Shown here piece after piece: positions 1 through 11,030 of a stretch of 64,000 bases of DNA; within the stretch, counting starts at the first letter, position 1, and the number at the start of each line of letters is the position of its first letter. Below the pieces are notes generated by a model. That model saw nothing but the letters and a program-made list of their open reading frames with translations. It searched no databases and was not told where the DNA came from. The stretch is from Maylandia zebra (Eukaryota > Chordata > Actinopteri > Cichliformes > Cichlidae), in the NCBI RefSeq assembly GCF_041146795.1, contig NC_135180.1, positions 34,030,794-34,094,793 on the forward strand, read 5' to 3'. A program made the translations under genes and the position numbers.

Positions 1-150
1 TACCAAAAACTCATACCAGCACAATTGTATAATACAGGTTTTATTTTTATCTTCATTTCAATGAGAACAAATGAGAGGACACAAACTCACTAACACTTCA
101 AGCAACTATATCTATATATATTTCTAAAATGTGCTTTAGAATAAACTAAC

Positions 151-1215
151 CAAAATGCCAATATTGATAAAGGCACTCAAATTTGCTTTGGTGATTTTGA
201 ATGCGTATGTGTACTATTTTGACAAAGGAGAGCGCCTCTAATTAAACAGTGCTAGATCTCAGCTGCAGAGGCCAAGAGTGTCGATCTGAGGTTTTTCCAT
301 TGAATATATACCCCCTCTGCCTTATGACGCAAATTTCTCAGGATTTGGACTTGATTTGATGAAGATTTATAAAACATGCTTTTATAAGCACAAGTAATTA
401 ATTTGCTAATTGTTGTCATCACTTCCATTAAAAGTGCTTTTATTCCATAAAAGGTGATAGATGCCCTTCACCTCTGTGAACATTTGCATGGTTTGGAATA
501 CATGAGAAATGTAAAACAGCTGTTTTCCACCTGTGTAGGAGTGTAAGAGAGAGAGTGTGTGTGTTTTTTGTTTTGTTTTTCTTTCTTAATCTTTGATTTG
601 TGTTTTCTTGTCTTAAGTAACCAGGCTGAAAAAATAAACAGTTTTTAACGCCTGCAGAGATGCAATACATAATTGGGGGGAGAAAAAGAGCTTTGTACAC
701 TGTGCTCATGTACCCTGATGATTTTGTCAGTGAACAATTAGTCTTAAATAATTTGTGATGTTTCCTGTCAAACGTTTAAATAAACTTGTCTCAATAGCGC
801 ATCGTGGGCGTGGTTTCCACCTTTGGGAAGGCTGCACCTGTGGCATTTCTCGCTTTCTGTTGAAACGCGAAATAAGGTTTTGCGCTCCGGATTAGTTTTC
901 GATACCCGAGGACACTTGGAAACTATTTTGAATTTTTCTCTTGCTTTACAGTAATCGGGTTATTATTTTTCTTCACTTTAGATGCAACTCATTTGTTATC
1001 GGTTTGACTTTTTAAAATGTTTTTTATCTTCCGCTCAGGTGTAAAAAGTCAGTGCAAACCCTATCGAGAAAGTAAGAATAAAAAGAAGTCCACCTGATTT
1101 TGATTTGTTTGCGTCCTCCCCCCAACTCCTCGAGACGTTTTTCCGTTGTTTGTTTTTTGGCTTCTAATTAAACACAAGAGAACAAAGGTGTTCCCAGGTG
1201 TATCTCAGCACGCTA
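151..1215 (+). repeat. Left copy of a ~1.1 kb duplicated segment (copy A)
   Basis: This stretch is collinear with 9853-11030 and in the same orientation. Near-identical blocks include the run with 'gccaatattgataaaggc', 'gacaaaggagagcgcctc', 'ggatttggacttgatttg', 'aacgcctgcagagatgca' and 'gaggacacttggaaacta'. Identity looks highest in the first 300 bp and falls to the right, with small indels. Both copies keep a GC-box-like gtgggcgtgg (804-813 here). In the right-hand copy this sequence lies about 1.3 kb upstream of the glycosyltransferase ORF. No glycosyltransferase ORF follows this left copy. No coding region is recognised within it. Confidence 0.85.
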
Positions 1216-1586
1216 CAGCTGCACGTGAATGGCCGTGCAAGCCCAAATTAATTCTTTCATGTACATTCTTCTTTCAAATACATATTTTGCGACAATAAAA
1301 ATACTATATATAGTATATTATATACAGTATTTTAATGCATTCAGACATTGTTATATTAAGATCACATATACATGTATTTTAATGTACACATTTATATATA
1401 TGTTCAGTCTCTTATACAAATATTTTTATTACAATCATGAGCCTAGTGGGCTTATGAAAACTATTTTTCATCATCTCCTGAAACTCTCATATCTTCGTCG
1501 CTTGGGGGAGCTAGGACGGCTCATCTGCATCCAGTGTTACTGTAGTGAAGTAGTCTTGATGCATGCTCAATCATCCAGGTAAGTAA
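1216..1586. other. AT-rich spacer, no feature recognised
   Basis: AT-rich sequence with runs of tatata and no recognisable domain or splice structure. Short open frames here have the composition of chance ORFs. Confidence 0.5.
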
Positions 1587-1693
1587 ATCTCCAAAAGTTG
1601 ATTCTGTTCATCTGGACATAGCGAAAACGTGACGACGAAACGTTTCTCCCACAAAACGCTACGTCCAGATGAACAGAATCAACTTTTGGAGAT
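1587..1693. repeat. Near-perfect long inverted repeat (hairpin), 37-bp arms
   Basis: Arms at 1587-1623 and 1657-1693 are reverse complements with one mismatch over 37 bp. The 33-nt spacer contains 'gacgacgaaacgtttctc'. This resembles hairpin-type interspersed repeats I recall from other fish genomes, but I cannot name the family. Confidence 0.75.
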
Positions 1694-2330
1694 GTAGTGA
1701 AGTAGATATAGGTAGGATTTTACGTGATGTCCGTGAATGCAGCACTAACATCCACACCTTCCCAGTTGATAATTGGAGGCCTTATAAGAAACAGCTGTGC
1801 TTCATTACCACACGAGGCATTTGGAATTCTTTTCCCATCCAAGGTGACCAAGAGCGGTTTGATTTCTTCAGGAAAGCTGCTCATTTTAGTATTGCCCTTT
1901 AGAGAGTAGTAAGTGGGACTGTTGCGTTTATTATGTGGCATATAGTAGGGTGGACTTTGGCAACTGCTTCCCTCTGTTTTATTACAGGATTGTGCCACAC
2001 TGCTGCTGCTGCTGTAGCCTTGTTGTCATTTTACAAACATGTATGGACTGGCCTTGACTGACTCCTGGTTTTATGGTATTTTACTCTGAATTGTTTGATA
2101 TATTTTAATCATGCTTTTTGTAAAGAACTGTACCTTAGGGTGTATCTGTTTCATTTATCTCTTTTACTGATTTGTTTTATGTTTTATTGCTTTAGTGGAG
2201 GTGCGGCCGCTTGTCATGGGGCTAGGCACGTAAGGTGGAATTCCCCAGGTTCATCCACCCATGGGTATTCTGCTGTTTCAGCTCCTGTGACTGAGAGACT
2301 GATTTATCTTCCTTGGGAGAGGAACTGCCC
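1694..2330. other. Unassigned sequence left of a gag relic
   Basis: No gene recognised. Short open frames at 1669-1902 and 2095-2433 have no known domain, except that the end of the latter runs into the gag relic. It could be LTR or 5' leader sequence of the same decayed retroelement, but no matching partner LTR was found. Confidence 0.3.
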
Positions 2331-3096
2331 ATGGTTCAATGGTAAGACTGGTATAGGTATTGCCGCGTGGGTGGAAGAGGTGCAGGCCTGTTTGAGGGTA
2401 CGACATCTTTCACTAAGCCCTTTTCATCTATGACAGGGGTGCCCAATCCCGGTCCTCGAGAGCTACCGTCCTGCAGCTTTTAGATGCATCCTTGTTCCCA
2501 CACACCCGAATCAAATGAATGGCTTGTTATCAGGCCTTTGCCAAACATGATGGCATGCTGAAGAGGTAATCAAACCATTTGATTCAGCTGTGTTGGATTA
2601 GGGATGCATCTAAAAGCTGCAGGATAGTAGCTCTCGAGGACTGGGATTGGGCAGCCCTGATCTATGATCATCTAGAAGGCAAGCCCAGAGAAGAGACTAC
2701 ATATTGGCTTCCAGAGGAGAAAGACGATCACGAAAAGATTTTGACTGTTTTACAGGACCTGTATGGGTGTACTAAGTCGTGCCTTTCTGCAGGTGGAGTT
2801 CTTTTCAAGACGACAGCAAATTTTATTGTTCTGTATTTTGGGGATGAAATTCGATCTCGCTTGGAGACGCCAATCACACTGTGGTGACTGGTGATGGCAG
2901 GAGTAGACAAAATGTAGTCCACAAAGCTACACTTTGGGCTGAGGGTTGTTGTTGTTACCTGTGTGGGGAGGGACAAAGAAGCACTCACGAAGAAAAGCTG
3001 AGCAGGGGGAGAAGAGACAACCGGAAGAGTTTTGTTGGGCTGAGGCAGAATAAGGGTTCTGTTCACCTGACCTGTAAATTGTGGATTTCTTACTAA
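2331..3096 (+). mobile_element. Decayed Gag-like (Ty3/gypsy or PNMA-type) retroelement fragment
   Basis: Two separated open pieces resemble the capsid region of Ty3/gypsy-derived Gag proteins. The first, about 2335-2410, reads FNGKTGIGIAAWVEEVQACL. The second, about 2661-2765, contains DHLEGKPREE and LTVLQDLYGC, which match the conserved core of this Gag family. The reading frame shifts between the pieces and again after 'LYGC', where the VEFFSRR-type motif lies in another frame. A 226-bp MITE sits between the two pieces. The relic cannot encode a functional protein. A Gag-derived host gene (PNMA-like) is the alternative but is unlikely given the damage. Confidence 0.6.
2434..2659. mobile_element. 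hAT-type MITE with perfect 8-bp target-site duplication
   Basis: A 226-bp element bounded by long terminal inverted repeats. The left end begins caggggtgcccaatccc and the right end is its near reverse complement, with about 58 bp matching and a few mismatches. It is flanked by the direct repeat atctatga at 2426-2433 and 2660-2667. An 8-bp duplication and a CAGGG terminus are typical of hAT elements. It has no coding capacity. It interrupts the Gag relic. Confidence 0.88.
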
Positions 3097-3278
3097 AGGC
3101 AAGGTTCATTTTATTTATTTATTTATTTTTTTAATAATAACTTGATGCACTTGATTTCAAATAAAGATTGTTTTAAAAGCTAATGTTGCTCATAAATTCT
3201 TGTCCTCTGAACACCAGATCGGTTTTACAAAGGTGGTGGCAGCGTAACCTGTTTAATCCTCAGTCATAGTAGTTTTAG

Positions 3279-3365
3279 GCTTGAAAAGAATGTGAATGGA
3301 CTTTTTTTTTTTTTTTTTAAATAAAGATGTTTTACTGAAGAAGTCCAGTTGCCTTCTTTTCAAGC
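3279..3365. repeat. Second hairpin-type inverted repeat
   Basis: Arms at about 3279-3302 (gcttgaaaagaatgtgaatg...) and 3342-3365 are reverse complements with about three mismatches in 24. They surround a poly-T/AAATAAAG loop. It is similar in design, not in sequence, to the hairpin at 1587-1693, and together they bracket the Gag relic. Confidence 0.6.
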
Positions 3366-3629
3366 TCTTAAGAATAAATAAAAATCCAAGTTTTATTACA
3401 ATGTTTCTAACACTGTGGAGAAAAGGATGGATGATCTGAGAATCTTCCTTATTTTAAATTGGAAAGAAACCCCTGTCTTCAGTTCCAGTTTCTTCAGTGC
3501 ATGTCTGAAATAAGAAAAAAAAAGAAATGTGATCTGCTTTTGTTTTTGTGGATTTGTTTGCTTAGCAACCTTCAGTACAGAGAGCTGAATGCTAAACGCT
3601 GTACGTTTTAAATAATATGAGCCTAAGGA

Positions 3630-3926
3630 GCCTATTGCAGCTGCCATAGGGTGAGAGGCAGGGTGCACCCTGGAGAGGTCACCAGGGTAACAAACATATG
3701 CACTCACATTTACACCTATGGGCAATATAGAATAACAAACTAACCTAACCCCACTAATTGCGTGTCTTTGGACTGTGGGAGGAAGCTGGAGTACCCAGAG
3801 CAAACTCGCACAAACACAGGGGAGAACATGCAAACTGCACACAGAAAGGTCCCGACCAGATAGTAGAGTCAAACTCAGGACATTCTTGCTGTGAGGCAAC
3901 AGTGTTAACCACTGTGCCACCCTGAA
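3630..3926 (-). repeat. tRNA-derived-type SINE, truncated at its tail
   Basis: Same family as 14940-15345 and 49925-50190. On the minus strand it reads from gtggcacagtggttaaca, past a B-box-like stretch and 'gtttgcatgttctcccc', to 'accctatggcagctgc'. The (ATGG)n tail of the fuller copies is missing here. Confidence 0.7.
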
Positions 3927-3934
3927 ATGAAAGA

Positions 3935-4140
3935 TCATTCAATTAAATTTTATTTGCATAGCACCAAACACAACAGCAGTCTCCTCAAGGTGCTATATGA
4001 AGTATTATTTGTAAAGTAGAGACCCTAGATTAATACAGAGAAAGGGGAGCTTGCAGCTATCGTGTGGGTGACAAACAGGGGCGGGGGCCAGCAGCCTATC
4101 TGAGTGACGCCAGGCGACATAAGAAAAGGTGAGTGCCACC
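3935..4140 (-). repeat. Fragment of a dispersed fish repeat ending in (gaattgaatt)-like tail
   Basis: 'ttcaattaaattttattt' followed by 'gcaccaaacacaacagcag' and 'ctcctcaaggtgc' is the reverse complement of the 3' end of the repeat at 6434-7112. It is a partial, diverged copy. Confidence 0.6.
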
Positions 4141-4145
4141 TGTTG

Positions 4146-5440
4146 ATTTTTATCCAAAGGCGCTATATTGGAAGTTAAAACTAAATTTAATTAAATAATA
4201 TTCACTCAGTCTGGGCTTCTGGCGTTGGTCCATAGTGATCTTGACTAATTAGGTTTAAAATAGGGTATATTAGTCTGACTAAATTCATTGCTGTTCATTT
4301 TGGGGGTGAATTTTGAGTTAAGAAGTTATGTGTTTAAGTTAATACGGTTTAAGGTGTGTGGAAACAAATAGATACGGTTTAAGAGGTTAAATGTGGGTTG
4401 ACTGGGAATGCCAGCCAGTCAATCGGTAGTGTAGGGATAATTTGGTTTTAAGTGGGTAGCAGAGACGGTCTCGGGCTTCAGATAATTAAACGGGGGGGCT
4501 GAGAGCTCACCGTGAGGCTTTTAAAAAAAAGTAAATTCGTTGAGGACTGAGAAGCTAGGCTCTCTAAGAATGCAGTTTGTTCAGCAGGTGGCGCTGACAC
4601 CTGATCCCGGACGCGTGGTTAGGTTCTAGCCCGGTTTTGGCCTCCCGCTGGGGACTTGGGACTCCCGGTTAATTGGCCAGGTAATCTATGAGTGATTGCC
4701 TTCTACTGCATTGATTGATTAAGAAGGTTAGACCTGGCTGCATCCTATCTAAACGTTGGGCACACTGAGCTTTAAGTAAAGCCAAAAGCGTGAACTGTGA
4801 TGTGTCACGTGGCCGGTGGAGCTCCGTGTTTTCCTGGCGGGGAAGTAGTTTTAAAAGTAATTAGAATTTAGTAATTTGACCGTTCTTCAAGGCGGCGTAC
4901 TTGAAACGGTAATTGATCAGCAAGAGCCGGGCTCTGGGCTGAAAGATGCTTTTAAATTAGTCAAAACTTTAGGAACACCAGCAGAGAAATAGAGAAGTGT
5001 GATAAAGTTGTTCTGGCATATGGTGTTTTCTTAGGAATTCGAGCGCTATCGGGAGGGCGTTCCCGAGGTGTGTATTGACCAGCAAGGCTAGGCCTGGGCT
5101 ATAGGTGCTTTTAAATTAGTCAAAAAGTTAGGTGTAACCTCTTCTAGCATATGACGTCTATGCGGGCCCGTGTGTATATTGTATATAAATTACCCGTGTG
5201 TGTGTGTGCATTTAAAAGTGTAAATTGTATAAACTGTCTTGTGTTGTTGAATTTCTTCTGTGTGGATCCAGAGTGTGAAAAAACGATTTGATTTGAGAAC
5301 TTTGTGTGATTGCTGGGAGATTTTTTAGTTGGGTCGTATTTCTTCTCTACCTGGAAAAGGCAGAGATCTGTGCTTCATTTGATGTTGTGTAAATAAAGCT
5401 TTTAAAAGTTGGTTGAGTCTCTCGTATAAGGAGGGAAAAC
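4146..5440 (+). mobile_element. LTR-like tract (possible solo LTR)
   Basis: A roughly 1.3 kb non-coding tract with LTR-like signals on the plus strand: tataaatt near 5182, then AATAAAGCTTTT near 5393, then 'ttgagtctctcgtataagg', which resembles an R/U5 junction. Upstream it contains two diverged direct copies of a ~60-bp unit (about 4914-4977 and 5077-5135), both with 'tgcttttaaattagtcaaaa', as in U3 enhancer repeats. No TSD or partner LTR was identified, so this remains an inference. Confidence 0.35.
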
Positions 5441-6246
5441 GGTGCATGGTAGATTGTCTGGATTATTTTTCTATGTGAAAACTTTGTAGTTGTTAGGGAA
5501 GTGAATGTGAGAGTGAATTTTCGCTGGCTTTGCGTGCTTAAAACTGTTGCAGTGGACGTTTGTGAAGTTTTGTTGTGAAAGGACGATTAGAGTGTGTGTG
5601 TGTGTAGGTGTGTCTGTGAGAGAAAGACAAGGTGGGGGCCGAGTGCTGTGTGTGTGTGACTTTCTGCATGACAGAAGAGGAAGGAGAAGTAGGTCAGTTG
5701 ATTTTCTGTGAAATAATAATAGTCAAGAAAAAGGGAAAACAATAAAGTGTGGAAGTGTGAGTGAGATATTGTCTCTGACTGGGGAAGCAGTGAGAGTAGA
5801 GGTCACCTTATTCCCCTGCTGGACACAAGAGAGAACAGGATTTGGAGTGTTGTGGAGGAAAATGATTAGTAATAACATCAAGCAGTTTTTGTGTTTGCAG
5901 TCAAGAACATATGAAATTTTTACTTGTGGGGTTTAAAGTTAGTAAAGAGTTAAATCCACCCTCCTCAAGACTAGGAGTGAGTGATAAATACGGGAAATGA
6001 AGCAGGATTTATAAGGTCTTCAACTGATCCTTGGTTCAGTTCAATAATTTAGGCAGTTATGTTTATACAAATACTAAATGTATGTTTAGTGTCTTCATAC
6101 AGGTGTTTTTTCTTAACCTGGAAACCTGAGTACGGCAGCAGAAGACAGGCCAAGCTTTGGCTAAAAATTCACGGCTGGACACCAGAGTTGTCCCCACCCC
6201 TCACGGAAAACAAAAAGAAAAAAAAAAAAGAGAGAATGTAGTTTTA
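5441..6246. other. GT-rich spacer, no gene recognised
   Basis: Contains short (GT)n runs near 5590-5660 and no recognisable coding domain. It may be the leader region following the LTR-like tract. Confidence 0.4.
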
Positions 6247-6406
6247 GGCAGGTTTTTCTCGCTGAACCGCTTCTGTCAGTCTGCCCCAGGGCAGCTGTGG
6301 CTACAACCGTAGCTTGCCTCCACCAGTGTGTGAATGTGAGAGTGAATGAATAGTGGCATTGTAAAGCGCTTTGGGTGCCTTGAAAAGCGCTATATAAATC
6401 CAAACC

Positions 6407-6433
<27 letters not shown>
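6247..6433 (+). repeat. 5'-truncated tRNA-derived SINE with (ATT)n tail
   Basis: Contains 'gtgtgaatgtgagagtgaat', 'attgtaaagcgctttggg' and 'aaaagcgctatataaat', ending in (ATT) triplets at about 6410-6433. This is the 3' part of the SINE whose full copy lies inverted at 25098-25386. Confidence 0.75.
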
Positions 6434-6438
<5 letters not shown>

Positions 6439-7112
6439 TCACTTAATCCAGCCCTAACCCTATGCTTGATCAAAAAGGAAAGTTTCAAGCCTAATCTTAA
6501 AAGTAGAGAGGGTGTCTGCCTCCAGAACCCAAACTGGGAGCAGGTTCCTCATAAGACGGACTTAAAGGTGGAAGCCTCTGAACCCCAATCTACTTTTAAA
6601 TACCCTAGGAACCACAAGTCTAAAGTCAGAGAGCTGTTGTTCCTAGAGTGTTTAAAAGTAGAATGGGAGGGAGAGCCTTCAGTTTTCAGGCCCCTCTTAT
6701 ATGGAACCAGCTTCCAGTTTGGATTCGGGAGACAGACACTATCTCTATTTTTAAGATTAGGCTTAAAACTTTCCTTTTTGCTAAAGCATAAAGTTAGGGC
6801 TGGACCAGGTGACCCTGAATCTTCCCTTAGTTATGCTGCAATAGATGTAGACTGCTGGGGGATTTCCATGATGCACTGTGTATTTCCTTTTCAGTGGTTC
6901 TGGTTCTGCCGGAGATTTCTTCCTGTTTAAAGGTAGTTTTTCCTTCCCACTGTCACCAAAGTGCTTGCTCATAGGGGGTCATATGATTGTTGGTTTTTTT
7001 TCTCTGTATGCATTATTGTAGGGTCTACCTTACAATATAAAGCACCTTGAGGTGACTGTTGTTGTGATTTGGCGCTATATAAATAAAATTGAATTGAATT
7101 GAAATAATAATG
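6434..7112 (+). repeat. Dispersed fish repeat ending 'gctatataaataaaattgaa'
   Basis: A ~680-bp segment ending 'ttacaatataaagcaccttg', 'tgttgttgtgatttggcg' and an attgaattga tail, a 3' end I recall as very common in teleost genomes. The internal open frame (6346-6930) is an artefact of repeat sequence. The class is uncertain. Confidence 0.6.
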
Positions 7113-8866
7113 AATTAAAACAGTCGAGCCCAGAAAGGACGTTTCTAACTTTAGAGAGATTGTTCAAATGCAATTGGTGTGTAACCTTTTATAATCTTCA
7201 GTTACCTTCATACACCAACAAATACCAATCATATTTAGGTTGTATGTTGAGTATGTCTATTTGTCACAGCTGAAGAAGGTTTTGCCCTCCTTCTGTTGAA
7301 AGTCTGGTTATTCCACTGGTTCCAAAGTTCTTTCACAGCTATTTGAATCCAGGGCAAAAAGATATAATGATGACAAAATACATGGAGCTCATTAAATGAA
7401 TCTAATAAGCAATGTCTCTCCATAAAATTGAAAAAGCAATAATAATGAAAAAATAAATTAAACCACTTGATTTAACTATGCCCATATCACCTCAGTTCTT
7501 TGATTATCCACTAATCTGCCAGTGATAACACTAGGCATGTTTAATCCTCACCTGTAAAGCATGAAACTGATGAGAACACCATATTTTCATGATGACATCT
7601 CACTGGGTATTGTCTTGTCTACATAAGCAAGGTAGTTGATAGTCCTACTGAAAGCAGCCATGGAACACAACCCTCCATCTCACAACTATGTGGATTCCAA
7701 CTACATGCCTTTAGAAAAAGGAAATAAGTGTAATCTTTGTAGGAAAACTATAACAAAGCCAAGGTTATGCACCATTTAGTGTAAATGAAACAATGAGCTC
7801 TTTTGCTTTAGATAATCCATTTTGTTGTAGACTTTAACTTTGTGCTATTTTATTTATTTTTATCTTGGTGCGCTGTGTGGCAGACAGGATGGAGGGTTAA
7901 ATTCTCTGCAGGTAACATTGTCTTGCTTGAGTCCTTTGGGTGCGGCAAATGAATCATGACTTTTAAATTTGTGGCACTAACCAAAGTCTAAAAACCAGAA
8001 TGGGCTGTTCAGTAGCCACTGCCACCTGAGCCATTAACATTCGAGGGGTCAACTGGAGGGTCTGCACATTGTTGTCGCGTGTGGTTGACTATGGGAGAAA
8101 AACTTGTTGATGTGAAACCCCCGGTGGTAAAAATGTTCTGGTTGTTACTGAGTTGCTACAACAATCCGCCTATGCCACATGCTGTCCAACTCTGTTGTAT
8201 GGTGGTAGAGGCTATAAAAGCTGCCTTCCAGGATTATCAATCACTGCTACGTAAACTGTTGTATGAAGGTGGAGGCTGAGCAGGTGTAGAAACTGGAGGG
8301 GCACAATCAAGTTGTGACACACTGAGGACCTAAGGAAGGATAAAAAGAGGATTTCTCTGAGAAGATTTCTGTTTCTTCCTTATACGTGTTTTTGTCTAGT
8401 AGCACATAAAGTAAGCAATATTATGGGAATGGCAATGAGTACAGTGGGTTAGATTTGTCTGTGAGTGTACCTTGACTGAAATGTGTATTTGAATCAGTAC
8501 CCTGATGTCACTACATAGTGATCATATGAAAGGTTGTCAAACCGGTCCGCTGACGCTAAATAAGTTTGGTCAGTTTCTACTCCCTTTTATTGTCACCAGT
8601 ATGTGCAGTGCTTCAATGCTTTTTGCTTTTGACAGTGGGTTTACTCCGTCCTATAATGACGTCCAGACCAGATGTCAACACGGAGAAACAAACCTATTTT
8701 TATCTGAAATGTATACAAAAATAAGTTGTTTTTGAGGGAGTTTAATTTGCCTTTGCAAATGGATCAAATAAATGATATAATAAACAAATTAATAAATAAT
8801 AAAGATTTGAAGAACAATACTACAGTATGGATGCTTTATCAGCATCCATACCGATGAGACAAGATA
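7113..8866. other. Intergenic, no gene recognised
   Basis: AT-rich sequence without recognisable domains, RNA genes or clear repeats. A short palindrome lies near 8828-8855, around 'ggatgctttatcagcatcc'. Confidence 0.45.
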
Positions 8867-8950
8867 AGATAAACCTTTATTGTCATTGCACAGTCATACA
8901 TAGTACAATAGTACAATGAGATTGTAAAACTGTCCTATGTCAGCACTACA
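8867..8950. repeat. Dispersed repeat fragment
   Basis: 'agataagataaaccttta' followed by 'ttgtcattgcacagtcata' resembles the terminal segment of a common fish repeat. A related piece with 'ttctttatttgtcacatgc' lies at 33600-33680. Confidence 0.5.
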
Positions 8951-9027
8951 TATAACACAACACGACACCATATGATACATCACAACGCAACACAAACAAC
9001 ACAACACAGTATATTAACTTAGTAAAA

Positions 9028-9054
9028 AGAAGAAGAAGAAGAAGAAGAAGAAGA
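9028..9054. repeat. (AAG)n microsatellite
   Basis: About nine uninterrupted aga/aag triplets. Confidence 0.9.
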
Positions 9055-9179
9055 GTATGTGTATTGCACACTGTTATTATTGCACATTCATTATTATCGC
9101 ACCTTGTTATAAATATAAATATTATTATTGTTATTGTTTTAAACATTGTTACCTCCCCCCCAAAAAAGTGCAGGGAGGT

Positions 9180-9262
9180 AGCCAGTCAAGTCAAGTCAAA
9201 GTTTATTTATATAGCACATTTAAAAGACTACTGTACATCAAAGTGCTTTACAATAAAACCGC
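9180..9262. repeat. Dispersed repeat fragment ('caagtcaaagtttattta')
   Basis: 'caagtcaaagtttattta' followed by 'tatagcacatttaaa' and 'caaagtgctttacaata' is a recurrent fish repeat end. Only a short piece is recognisable. Confidence 0.5.
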
Positions 9263-9852
9263 ATTGCGGGCAGAACAAAGAAATAATAGTACAATTATAC
9301 TTAAAATTGCATTTATGTGGTGTAGTGCAGGCCGAATGAAAGTCAAACTAATTTGTTTCAAAAGCTAAGTTAAAAACAAAAGTACAAGTCAAGAGCAGTA
9401 AAAATTAAGAAAAACACTACAGAATAGGAAAAGATAAAATACAATAACATACTATACAAAATAGAAGAATTTGACACCATTTCTCAGTTGGCCCAGTGGC
9501 TCACCACCATGCTTCTCTGTATCAAGAAAACCATACAGAGGATGAGGAGAGTGACCTTCGCCAAATTGCCTATCCTGCTTATAAGCCCTAAACAAATAAC
9601 TTGCATTCTTCTTTTTTGCCTTGACCTCTCACTTCCATACTAGCAGCCTTCATAATTGTTTGACCATTACCCTTTGTATTCACAGATACCATTTCTTTCC
9701 TGCAGTATTCTCTCAAATTCTATCCGCTGAACACTACCTTTCTGAGTGCAGGCTTCACACAGTATGTAAGTTGTATATTATTATGAATCAGGTATTGGCC
9801 CAGAAATAGTTCAGTTATTCATAATTGTGCTGCAATACCAATACCAACCAAA

Positions 9853-11030
9853 ACCAAAATGCCAATATTGATAAAGGCTCAAATTTGCTTTGGTGATTTT
9901 GAATGCATATGTGTACTGTTTTGACAAAGGAGAGCGCCTCTAATTAAATAGTGGTTGATCTCAGCTGCAGAGGCCAAGAGTGTCTGTCTGAGGTTTTTCC
10001 AATGAATATATACCCCCTCTGACTTATGATGCAAATTTCTCAGGATTTGGACTTGATTTGATGAAGATTTATAAAGCATGCTTTTATAAACACAAGTAAT
10101 TAATTTGCTAATTGTTTTCATATCCATTAACAGCAAGTTTAACAAAATTTCCATAAAAGAAGGTGATGGATGTCCTTCAACTTTGTGAGCATTTGCATGG
10201 TTTCCATCCGTGTAGGAGTGTAAGAGTGTATGTTTTTTTTTCTTCTTAATGTTTGAGTTGTGTTTTTCTGTCTTAGGCTCAGGCTGAAAAGGAAAAACAA
10301 AACAACAACAAAAACAAACAAACAGTTTTTAACGCCTGCAGAGATGCAATATATTAAAGAAAAAAAAGAGCTCTAGTGATCTGAACAATGTGCTCATGTA
10401 TCCAGATGATTTTGTCAGTGAACAATTGGTCTTAAATTATTTGTGATGTTTCCGGTCAAACGTTTGAACATACCTGTCTCGTGGGCGTGGTTTCAACATG
10501 TGGGAAGGGAACACTTGATCTCATACAGTCCTGCACCTGCATTAAGTGGGATTTCTCCCTCGCCTGCTGAACAGAAACAGGATTGTAAAGCTAAATGATC
10601 AGGTTTTGCGCTCCTGCGGATCTGTTTGCGGTACCTGAGGACACTTGGAAACTAATTTGATTTTTTCCTCTTGCTTTACAGTAATCCGATCAGTAAGTAT
10701 TTTCCGCAACTCATTTATCATTGGTTTCACTTTTTTTTGTGTTTAAGGGGTTGTCTTCCGCTTAGGTGTAAAGTTTGCGCAGTTATATAACAATTGAACC
10801 AAATCATGCATAAATTAAAATTAAAAATGTCAAACGTTCAAAGTTAGTCTTGTGCTTACGAAACAAAGGCTCTCGCGTGAAAGAAAAAGAGAGGAAGTCC
10901 TTTAAGGCATTTTTAATTGTTAGGTTTCTCCTCTCCTCAGCCATCGAGACGTTTCTCCTTTATATCTCTGCTCGCCTCTAATTAAAAACCGGCGAGCAAA
11001 CATGTTCGCAGGTGCATTTTTTAGCAGATT
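9853..11030 (+). repeat. Right copy of the ~1.1 kb duplicated segment (copy B); possible upstream region of the glycosyltransferase
   Basis: Collinear with 151-1215. It lies about 1.3 kb upstream of the ORF at 12347. It keeps the GC-box-like gtgggcgtgg (10481-10490) and, just downstream, 'cttgctttacagtaatcc' followed by a good splice-donor match (A|GTAAGT near 10691). This donor is absent from copy A. It would fit a non-coding first exon of the glycosyltransferase gene, but that is inference. Confidence 0.8.

Noticed and set aside
3396-3938. 180-residue minus-strand open frame
   Set aside because: It overlaps the reverse-read ATGG-tailed SINE; similar frames (LLPHSK, LSVCSLHVLPC) recur in the copies at 14978-15388 and 49987-50204. 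It is repeat sequence, not a gene.
6346-6930. 194-residue plus-strand open frame
   Set aside because: It begins in the SINE tail with a run of Tyr from ATT triplets and continues in a dispersed repeat. No domain is present.
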